Below, one piece after another: positions 1-9,700 of a stretch of DNA of 64,000 nucleotides (the stretch's first letter is position 1; the number at the start of each line of letters is the position of its first letter). This stretch comes from Pocillopora verrucosa (taxonomy: Eukaryota > Cnidaria > Anthozoa > Scleractinia > Pocilloporidae). The notes beneath the pieces are model-generated. The model was not told the DNA's origin. It did not search any database and worked only from the letters and a program-made list of their open reading frames with translations. The position numbers and the translations under genes are program-made. Location: assembly GCF_036669915.1 (NCBI RefSeq), contig NC_089325.1, positions 11,739,231-11,803,230 on the forward strand, read 5' to 3'.

Positions 1-742
1 CTGCTACAAGCAATTTAACCGGTAACCTTTCACCAGTTTGTTGAAGATAACTAAAAACCATATTTGACATTTTCTTGTGATGGTTTGTATCAACTTTGCC
101 TTCCTTACCATGATCGTTCTCTTTAACTGGGAGGCTTTTAGGGTTAAGAAGCAATTCAATCATGTCTTTGATTGGCGCAGACATGTTTTCATTAATTCCG
201 AAATTTTCCAATCTTTCTAGTTTCTCCTCAAAGACCCGCAAAGCTTTTCTCGATTGTCCCCTCTTGGCCATAGAGGTAATGATATAATCATAATGACGAG
301 TGTGGTGAGCTATATTACTTTCCACAATGGCGTGCAGCATGCCAACAGCCTGGTCAAAAAGTCCCCGATTGCTGTAAGATTTAATCATCGAGAATTTAGC
401 TCCTTCGCCAATGAAAACAGCATTTCGTTTAATGTCTTCGTACAGCTTGTCAACAGCTTCATGTTCATTGTGTTGCACAAACAAATGTAATAGCCAAGAG
501 TAACAACCGTCTATTTTCCACGACTTTCCACCGTTTCTGCTCTCTTCAAATAGCCTTACGGCATCCGTTACCTTACCAGTCTTAATGTAGTGTTTCATCG
601 TCGTTTCAGTCTCTACATTTTGGCCGTTTCCATGGGTATTAATGAAAGTTGAAGCTTTTGAAGATAGAAAGGATCTGAAAAGCAGACACGTGCTTGCTAC
701 ACAAGCTCTCTTTCTCGATGTACGACACCTCAGCCGAATCAT
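1..742 (-). CDS. PRORP-like protein-only RNase P, N-terminal half (cut by window edge)
   Basis: An open frame of 247 codons runs on the minus strand from ATG at 742-740 off the left edge. It aligns along its length with the complete neighbour at 2067-3482: both begin with a short MxRLR stretch, share the FLSS and NGQN blocks, then ITSMA, VFEEKL, MIELLLNP and a GERLP block. This is the helical PPR-like region that positions pre-tRNA in PRORP/MRPP3, which removes 5' leaders from tRNA precursors (family knowledge). The NYN nuclease domain would lie left of position 1, so catalytic competence cannot be judged. The basic, Ser/Thr-rich N-terminus fits mitochondrial import (inference). No stop or frameshift is present, so it reads as an expressed paralogue and not as debris. 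Start chosen by alignment to the M at residue 15 of the neighbour. Confidence 0.82.
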   Translation of the reverse strand, partial: MIRLRCRTSRKRACVASTCLLFRSFLSSKASTFINTHGNGQNVETETTMKHYIKTGKVTDAVRLFEESRNGGKSWKIDGCYSWLLHLFVQHNEHEAVDKLYEDIKRNAVFIGEGAKFSMIKSYSNRGLFDQAVGMLHAIVESNIAHHTRHYDYIITSMAKRGQSRKALRVFEEKLERLENFGINENMSAPIKDMIELLLNPKSLPVKENDHGKEGKVDTNHHKKMSNMVFSYLQQTGERLPVKLLVA

Positions 743-2066
743 ACCGGGTTCCCGTTGGATAAAGCAGCTGAATGTTCCTAAACTGTTTCCAAAAACAAAA
801 GTCATACAACAGTTGAGAAGATAACAAAGACCCGGACTGAGTTATTTCTATCCTTCCCCGCTCTCTGGTCCCTGTGCTCCTAAATCATCATGAAACTGCA
901 GTCATCTAATCAGCGGCTACCAAATTAGTGCCAGTTGATGCTCGAGTTTTAATTCCGCTCTAGGAACGCCTGTCTGAATTAAACACGACGCTCACTTTGC
1001 GAGAGAGCAGTCAATTAACGCTGTTTCTTAATTTGTTCCTTTAAAATTTTGCGCGGGAAATAAGCGTGTAGCCAGCCGAAACTGATTCCCTCTCACATGC
1101 CAATGTTTTATAATAATAACAATAAAGAAGTTTAATTCCACCATCATCACAGTTAATCTGAATTACAATGAGGTGAAATTTGCACAATGCAGTCGTTTTA
1201 AGCATTCTCGTCTTTGCCCCACAGTTGCTCTTTTGGTGAAGGTCGAAAAAGATAAATTTTCATATACTTTCTGTGTTCTCTGCCATGTAAATATTTGTTT
1301 CTTTGCTTTTAGAAGTTCTCCATGAATTACATATTGTGTTTAATGGTACTTTCCTAGAACAGTTCTGTGTTTCCTTATCACTACCAATTAGGTTTTCCTT
1401 GATAAAATGACATTTCCCAGTAAACAGCCTAAATTTCTGACATCATCTCAACCCACTAAAAAATCTCACATGAAACTAAATGCTATTGTTAGTAAATTTC
1501 CACACAACTCCCATGCTTTGACATTAACTACCAATCAAATTTGCCTTATGTTGCCTTGAGCTTCACCCCATCATGTGTCATTTTCCCGTAAACAACCTTC
1601 ATTTTATCACATATTCCACAAGGCATTTGAACTTTTGAAGACCAGTTTGATCAAAGTAAAGGTAAGATCTGCCACCGTGACTTTCTTGTAGGCCTAAGGA
1701 AAACTTGACAGTTCTGATTGAAATTCCCCACCCCATGAGCACAGGGAGGGAGGGGGGAATTTCAAACTTTGAATTGATTGGCACATAACGGAAATACATA
1801 ACTTAAGGCAAGAAGAAGTTCACAACTATCATTTAACAAAAAGCCAATTTTTTTCCTCCAACAGTAATAACATTTACATAAGTGCCACAGGGTCACCTGA
1901 ATCACATAATTTATCTTAACATTTACATAAGTGCCACAGGGTGACCCGAATCACATAATTTATCAATTATACTATTATATTTGTTTACTGGAAGAGCCAT
2001 TCAGTTATGTCTCAATAAACAAGTTTCAAAATTCTCTATTGTACATAGCTTTTAAAAAATGTGCAT
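743..2066. other. Intergenic region between the two PRORP copies
   Basis: No gene is recognisable here. The part at about 838-1010 resembles the PRORP/EXOSC9 divergent promoter at 3590-3770, including a near-identical block at 907-934 (compare 3652-3679) and another around 960-975 (compare 3705-3720). It is therefore likely the duplicated promoter of the left PRORP gene. The remainder is AT-rich with no coding signature, apart from the 49-bp direct repeat listed separately. Confidence 0.6.
1869..1966. repeat. 49-bp tandem direct duplication
   Basis: Two adjacent copies at 1869-1917 and 1918-1966 differ at only a few positions. They lie just downstream of the stop codon of the complete PRORP gene, probably within or near its 3' untranslated region. 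No element is recognised. Confidence 0.9.
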
Positions 2067-3482
2067 TTAAAATAAATTTTTGAACCGTTTTGATCTCCTT
2101 GAACACCTCCATGCTTCATTAGCAACAGGAAAGTGCCATGAATTCCCATTGTACTGCACAACAGGGTCAACTCTGTCTCTGAAAAATTGCAGTTTTCCTT
2201 TTCCTCCTTTTGTAAAGCTTACACGGTTTAACCTTGTCCATCTTGAGAATATCCATCCCACTTCAGCTGGGAATAAAAGGCGGTGATCTCGGAGTTTGTC
2301 ATTGGTGACAACCTCAACATATCGCAATCCACTCATGGCTGCAGCATACAAAAGGTACAAATCATCATTTCCAAAGCTGCTCATGAAAACAGCACAATTA
2401 GTAGTTTTGAGAGCCCTAGTGGCTTTCCTATTTTCCAGTTCTTTCTTAGATAATACAACCATAACATTCTTCTGTTGTATGGCAAAGTGATTTACCATTT
2501 CTAATAACCTGTGTGATGATAACTTAAATTTTGATTCTGTGCAAAGGACATTCAAGCCATCAATAATTACGTCAAATGGCCCCTTTTCTTTGACAAACAT
2601 CTTCAATTCTTGTATCTCTTGGTACATCTGGTCTTCTAAACTTATATCGTTCAGTTTAAAAGTAGACTTCTGTGGAATTTCAAAAAGCCTTAGGATTTCA
2701 AATTTCAACTGGCGTACATCCTCTAAGGGTAAGCGGTTTATCAACATATTACCACAGAAAGAGCATTTTCCTGCTTCACTAATTGTGCAGTTCTGCCAAG
2801 TCCAGTAGTTATTTGGATCATGCATGAGCCACGAGTGAATTGCACGAATTAATCTTAATGGTAATCTTTCCCCATTTTGTTCAAGATAACGAAACACTAT
2901 CTGTGATGTTCTAGTATGACGATGTTCATCAAAAACCTCTCCCTTAATTATCAGATTTTCAGGATTGAGGAGCAGTTCAATCATTTCCGTGACGTATTCA
3001 CTTAAGTATACTTTGGTTGGAAAGTGTTGTTGCCTCTTCAATTTCTCCTCGAAGACCTGTATGGCTTTTCCTATCTGTCTACGCGTTGCCATACTGGTTA
3101 TAACCAAGTCATAAGCATCTGTGTCGTAAACCTTAAGATTGACGATGGAACGCACAATTTTCATGGCTTGTTCGTAAAGTCCCCAGTCGCAGTAAGATTT
3201 CAGCAATTTAGTCTTGTTTTGTATATTACTGGATTTAGTGTAATGTTTGATGGCTTCAAATAACTTCACAGCTCCTATAATATCTCCGTTGCCATTTTCC
3301 TTCGTTTCGGAGTCCAAATTTTGGCCGTTTTCAAGGGTCTTACCGTAATGTGGAGCCTCTGAAGACAGAAACATTCTTTGAAACGAACACGTGCTTACGT
3401 AACCACCTCTCCATAACGGTGTAATGTACCTCAGTCGCATATTAGAAGCAGATCTGCCCGCATCAAGCTTTTTTCTTTTCAA
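2067..3482 (-). CDS. PRORP: Mitochondrial-type protein-only ribonuclease P catalytic subunit
   Basis: Single-exon ORF of 471 codons. PRORP/MRPP3 cleaves the 5' leader from precursor tRNA, in animals within mitochondria together with TRMT10C and HSD17B10 (family knowledge). Visible order: basic N-terminus; helical PPR-like region about 70-220; split zinc site C240/C243 (CSFC) with H450 and C460; NYN metallonuclease domain about 300-430. The NYN acidic residues are present: D304 and D308 in the FDVIIDGLNV strand, D373/D374 in GNDD, D395 and D399 in TNDKLRDH. All metal-binding positions expected of an active enzyme therefore appear intact. Length is somewhat shorter than the human protein. The start could instead be M15 at 3440, which is the position matching the start of the left paralogue. 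Transcription is divergent from EXOSC9 across a 257-bp gap. Confidence 0.93.
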   Translation of the reverse strand: MKRKKLDAGRSASNMRLRYITPLWRGGYVSTCSFQRMFLSSEAPHYGKTLENGQNLDSETKENGNGDIIGAVKLFEAIKHYTKSSNIQNKTKLLKSYCDWGLYEQAMKIVRSIVNLKVYDTDAYDLVITSMATRRQIGKAIQVFEEKLKRQQHFPTKVYLSEYVTEMIELLLNPENLIIKGEVFDEHRHTRTSQIVFRYLEQNGERLPLRLIRAIHSWLMHDPNNYWTWQNCTISEAGKCSFCGNMLINRLPLEDVRQLKFEILRLFEIPQKSTFKLNDISLEDQMYQEIQELKMFVKEKGPFDVIIDGLNVLCTESKFKLSSHRLLEMVNHFAIQQKNVMVVLSKKELENRKATRALKTTNCAVFMSSFGNDDLYLLYAAAMSGLRYVEVVTNDKLRDHRLLFPAEVGWIFSRWTRLNRVSFTKGGKGKLQFFRDRVDPVVQYNGNSWHFPVANEAWRCSRRSKRFKNLF

Positions 3483-3739
3483 ATATTATCTCAAGAGTAA
3501 GTAATTACTTCACACCTTTAGCCATAAACGGGTGAAGATTACTAATACTTTGTCACCGTAACATTTCCAAAAGAAAGACACAGTGAAGTTCCTATCTATT
3601 CTACTCCGTCCTCGGAAAGTCATCGCTTGTACCCTTCGCCCGCAGTTTATATAATCAGCGGCTATCAAATTAGAGCCAGGTATCAGACTAGCTTCATCTT
3701 GTAGCTAGGAACGCCTGACTGAAAACAACCTTGAACACC
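3483..3739. promoter_or_regulatory. Bidirectional promoter PRORP / EXOSC9
   Basis: Only 257 bp separate the start codon of PRORP (minus) from that of EXOSC9 (plus), so both must use this segment. A block at 3652-3679 is almost identical to 907-934 upstream of the left PRORP copy, marking it as the best candidate for a conserved regulatory sequence. No TATA box was assigned. Confidence 0.65.
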
Positions 3740-6700
3740 ATGAAAGCATCCAGCGTGCCATTTTCTACGTGCGAAAGAGATTTTCTCCTCGAGGGAATCA
3801 AATCGAGAAAGGTTTACTGCACCAGATTACCTACTTTTGCTTTTATTTTCCCTTTATTGTTGATTAGAATAGACTTCTAAAGTTTTTTTGTATTAATAAA
3901 CAGCGCATAGATGGACGCGAAGCCTACGACTACCGGAAACTCAGAATTTTATTTGGTGTAGACAGAGGACATTGCGAGGTTCAACTGGGTGAAACAAGGT
4001 ACAGCAACAATTCATTCTGGATGGTTCTGAGGCATTCCCTTTCTATAAATTGGTCGCAATCTGGACTTGTGTTATAAACGTTTTGATTATTCACATTAGT
4101 AGATAGTGATAATGGAAGGAACTGAGTGGAATACAATTTCGTCTGGAATCGTTCCCGCGATTTCAATGGCTGGGTAAAATAGTTATCAGTTAATAAATCG
4201 CCAATCAGAAAGGAAGGACGACCAATGACTTTAAAGCGGATGTATTACATTACAGTGAAAAGTGGAAATACCTAAATAAGTGGACCAGGGCCAAGGGTTT
4301 GGGCGAAACTGTTTAAGGGGAGGATAGCGCCTTCCAATAGGTAAATCGCTACTCAGCAAATTACACTAGGCTATCCACTGGATAATCATTTTTCCAGTGG
4401 ATAATGCTATCCGCCTTTTAAACAACTGCAATGCCAAGTGCAAAACCTCTCTTGTGAAAATGTATTATTCAAAGGCTCTCAATTTTTTCACCTTTGTTTC
4501 TAAACAGATGCACAGAGTATCTTGGGAATAATTTATTAACCCTTTGACCCTTAAGAGTGACTAGAATCTAATTTCTCCTTACAATGCCATCCCAGAATCA
4601 AACATTACTGACACGAGAATAAAAGAAATGATCACCAACTAAGAAAGCTCTTAATTGTTAAACAAATTCTCCTTCTCAGCACCTTAGGAAATGTATGGTG
4701 AACAGTATGGAGAATATACTTACTGATGTTAGGGTGTAAAGGGTTAATTGGTGCCCTCAGACTTCTGATTGTTTAAAACAACAGTGAAACATAGGCACAT
4801 ATATTTGTCTTGGATAGGGTTTTAGCACAAGTGTCATGTGAAGTTGTTCAACCAAAGCCAAATAGACCCACAGAAGGCCAGCTATTTGTCAATGTGGAAC
4901 TTTCACCAATGGCATCACCAGCCTTTGAGTCAGGAAGGTAAGTTAGATATTTCACCATCAGGAATGGCAACAAAGCAATTTCTCAGTACAGCATCAATAT
5001 GATACACAACACACAGACAGATGATAACAATAACAATTATCAACTGACAAGTTTAAATTGTTTTAAAGCCAATTCAGAACTAAAATAACAAGGAGTGTAC
5101 TACAGATTATAAATTTTTAATATCCTCCTTGAATATTCCCTTACATCCTTTTTTAGAATGACTGAATTTGGCACTGAACTTAACCGATTTATGGAGAGGT
5201 GTTACGTAGAGTCACGAGCTATTGATGTAGAATCTCTATGCATTGTTGCTGGTGAAAAGGTTTGGATTCATTAAACTGAATTACATGTTTTGTCTTGTTC
5301 TCTTTATTCTCAGTTTTATAAAGACACTCTCCATTACAGAATAATGTTTGTAATGAAGTCACCAAAAGTACCATTTGTGTATTTTTATATAGTTTATTGT
5401 CACTTAAAATCAATAAATCACGCACTCTAGTGAAATGAATATTGATCTTGATTGTATCATGATAGTGATTTCTCGTTGAATACATTTATTTTCTAATTAT
5501 CATGATTATTACCAGGAAATATTTTGTGTGACATAGGTTTGGTCAATAAGGGTTGATGTGCATGTATTGGACAATGGTGGTAACATTGCTGATTGCGCAA
5601 GTATTGCTGCAATTACAGCTTTGGCTCACTTTAGGTATGCTTGTTTATCAAAACCTTGAAATTGCTTTTTTTGTTGAAGATGTCAGTGCTTTTTTTCATT
5701 GTGATTATAATCAAGATCATAGTGATAAATAAATGTTTTAAATAAGTTGCTTAGGTGGTAACCTGAAGAAGACTGACTCAAAACACTCTCAGTGATTTTC
5801 ATATGATAGCTTGATTTATCAGTTGATTGGGACTCCAAACAAAGACAAAAATGATTAAAAATTCATTTGTTAACTAATTTTTGGCATGAATTTTCCTTTT
5901 AAGCAAATAATCATTCTTCCAAGATAATGTGCCCAGAAATCAATGTCTTATCTTGTCTTCAATGCTCAAAGATTTGAATTTTTTCAGTTTCAACCAAAGA
6001 AATTCACAAAAAACCTGCAAAAACTCTAAAATTTTGACTTTTTTTGTGTAACAAAAATCAAATGTACCCTTGACCTGATCTCAAAAAAGTATTCCCTTGC
6101 TTTTCTAGGCGGCCAGATGTGTCTGTTATTGGTGAAGATGTCACAATTGTAAGTGTTCAATTGAGGCAAGGCACAAAATTTTATTTTCAATACGGGATTT
6201 ATTTTCAACATGGAAAAAGGCTGATAATAGACTAGTGTATCACTTAGCAGTCATTTTTAATTTCCTGGGATAAGACTCTTTTTCTAAGACTGCCCAGACT
6301 CAATTGTACTGGTAGCTAGATATACAGGAACAAATCTTTTCATCTACAGGTTGTTGCTATATTATGAAGATCAATCCCAGTACCAATGATAATGATGATC
6401 ATTATGATTTTAATTTATGAACATTTTTATTTATGATAGTGATTATAAGTAATTCTTATAATGATGTTCATGGCAATAAAAGTGCTGATTTCAGGCCTCA
6501 TAGCGATAATGACATACTCTGCTCTGTCTTATTTTATCAGCACTCTCCAGAGGACCGTGATCCAGTCCCTCTCAGTATCCTTCATATGCCTGTCTGTATA
6601 ACATTTGGCTTTTTCAATGAGGGGTAGGTAGGGTAGGCAGATTTCAATCTGCATGTGATGATATTTTGGAGCATTTCTACGATAATTATAACATTCAGTC

Positions 6701-9700
6701 AAACCTGCCTTAAATAACCACTCAGACTGTGGGACATATGCTATGACTTTAATAAGACAAACACCTTGGCTGGCCTTCAAGGGTCACAACTTTTGTCTTT
6801 GTTGTGTTTCTGAAAAGCTTCTGTGCAATTTTTTACATGTTAATTTATTCTTCCGAAACAAAGTATGAACTTTGAAATAAAAAAAAAGATTCCAGAAGCA
6901 TGTGTCCCCTAAAGCTACTCCAGGGAAATCAGCATTCCCAAAATTGATGGGAATTTAAAGAAAAAACACAAAAACACTGCAATCATTTTTTTCAACTAAT
7001 GATTCAAATATTTTTCGCAGGCAACAGTTGCTTGTAGATCCAACAGATAAAGAGGAAATTGTAATGGATGGGAGAATGATCATGGCAATGAATATTCATC
7101 GTGAAATCTGTGGAGCAGTGATGGGTGGTGGAGTTTCATTAGAATCTGAACAGGTGCATTTATTCTGACTGATACCAGTATTCTCCAGAAGTGCAGGCAG
7201 TTAGCATATTTGCTAGCCACTCTTTTCTGAAGTACTGGCTTCTTTAGTTAGACAAGTACCAGTGTCTAGAACTGAAGTAAGTTGATATTTAAGTGTGACT
7301 GACCACTAAAAGAAATCTGAAGAACACTGCCAATATTATTCTTTCCAAGATCTTCAAGAATATTTACTCTGCCAAAGGATTTAAGGGATGGTTTTTAAGG
7401 ATTTCCACCCATAATCATCTTACCGAAAACTATCTCAATCTCTTTCAAAATGTTTTGACTAAAGATTTTTTGTCCCCACATAAATCTCAAGGTAATGGTA
7501 GATATCCTTGGCAATACCAGAGATCCTACTCCTTAACTTTTTCTTAACAATATCTTTTTAATTTTTATTTTTTATCTCAAATTTCAAACAATAGTATAAT
7601 TTTCACATTAATTTGGCTCATTGTTACCTTGAACAAATGATTTAGAAGAGAAATAAAAAAAGCCAGGACAATTTTGTTCCAAAAAGTTTGCTTTGTGAAC
7701 AACAGAATATGAAATGATCATCATGTTGGTTATCTAGATCCTGAGATGTTCCAAGATTGCATCAGTTAAGGTTACTGAAATTGTTGCTCTTATACAAGAG
7801 GCACTGGAGGAGGATTCTAAACAAAGGTAAGTGTGATGATGAAAGAGATATTAGAATAAGTCTTCGAGCCCAGTGTCTAGTCAGAAACTGGTAGACCAGA
7901 TAACCCTTTGACGTCTAAGAGTGACCAGACATTTAGGTCATGAGAATAAATTAAATAATCACCAACTACAGAATCTCTTGATTATTACATAAAATCTCCT
8001 TGTCAGTACCTTAGGAAATGTTTAGAGAACAGTATGGAGAATAAGTTAACTGATGTTAGGATGTAAAGGGTTAAGTAATCAAAAGGAATAGATTGTTAAC
8101 ATTCCAATGATAATTATCAAATGATAATTTTTGAATGTTTAACTCAGTGTGATCTATTGCTCCAAGGGAGCAAATCACTGAGTGAAACAGCAAGGATCGA
8201 AAAGCACCAATCAGAGCTGTTGAAAGAAAAAAAAAATAATAATCACAGAAGAGCATCATGCTTTATAAGATCATGCATGACTAGTCGACCTCAACGCCTG
8301 AAGAAGACTAGCAGTATGCAGTTGAAATGTCACGATCTACATCACACGTGACTACACCATGAGACAAATGAAAAAAACTTAGATTTTATTATTACTCTTA
8401 GAGCACTTTTCAATGGATTATTTTAAAACCAGAATCACAGTTGCTACTGACAAAAGCCAAGCTTAACAAGGTGGATGTCAGGAAAAACCAATAAGAAGTC
8501 AAAGTTGAAGGGTTGAAGTTTGAGTGACCTAGTTGTGATTTGTGTAAGTTTTGAGCCCAGTAAACTATTTCATGGACTGATAAATTTGCACTTTTAATTA
8601 TTGTGTGATATTTCTTTTTTTCAACCAGAGCTCTTGGGAAAACAGGATTGATAGAATCAGATACAACACCGTCCATTATTACTGTGACATCAGCTGATGA
8701 GTCTGAGGTGGACATCAGTGAAGCTGTGGAAAAAGTAACAGGTACAAATTGGGGAATTACCCCTTAGGGAAGCAGGCATAATTTAGTGACAAAACAGTGA
8801 CGAGACTGCTTGCATCCCACAACTGTGGTCCTGGCTCAATTTTCATGCCTGGTATTAAATGTGAGTCAGACTTCTTACTGATGCTCAAATTTACTCAAAG
8901 GACTTACTCCAATTTAAGGTATTTTCCTTGTGCCACCGAAAAACACAAAATGTTTAATGCACCAACTCTATAGATGTGCCTCAACTTAGGTGTAGTTAGT
9001 TCTCTTGTTTTTCGTTCTAGCAGAGTCATATTGCTCAGAAGAAGCAATTATTAAATAGGTAATTTCCAAACCAAATCGCATACTCCAAGAATATTTTATG
9101 AACATGTATAACATAGTCCAGTCATGAAGTGTAAATTCTCAGCTGGAAGGAGTGATTCACAGATTCAGATTGAAACCTAAAGCAGATTTGTGATTAAAGA
9201 ATGAGCACAAAATGGTTGGCAGTGAAGACTGTAAGGAAGGCAAAGAAAAGCTTAACAATTAGGCAGTGATAAACTAGAATCGTTTTAGAGTAGGTATGGA
9301 TTGCATAAAAGCAGCAGAAAGATGAGGTAGATGGAAGAATTTTAGCTGTGTAAGGAAAACAGTTGAGCAAGCTTGACCTATGATGAGACTCAGACTTGAG
9401 AATGGTATAAAAGAGTTATACATTATTTTACTCTTTACTTCACAGAAAGACAATATGATGATATGACAGCAATGGAAGAAAAGTATCCTTTACAAATAAT
9501 TTGTCATTTGGAAATTATTCTCACTGTATAAAATCAAACCAGTTTTTAGGAGTATTCTGTACTGTACTGCAGTCTTCATAATCTTTTTTTTTTTAATTAA
9601 TGATTTATGTGCCATTGTGAGATTCTTCAAAGGCAACTGTAACCTTTTTTTTTGTTTCATTAAGCAAAAGTACAAATTACAAAGAACAATCTAAAAGAGT

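Noticed and set aside
639..827. 62-codon minus ORF suggesting the left PRORP copy is frameshifted
   Set aside because: The correct frame is a different one starting at 742. In that frame the homology to the right copy runs without stops to the window edge, so no frameshift is needed.
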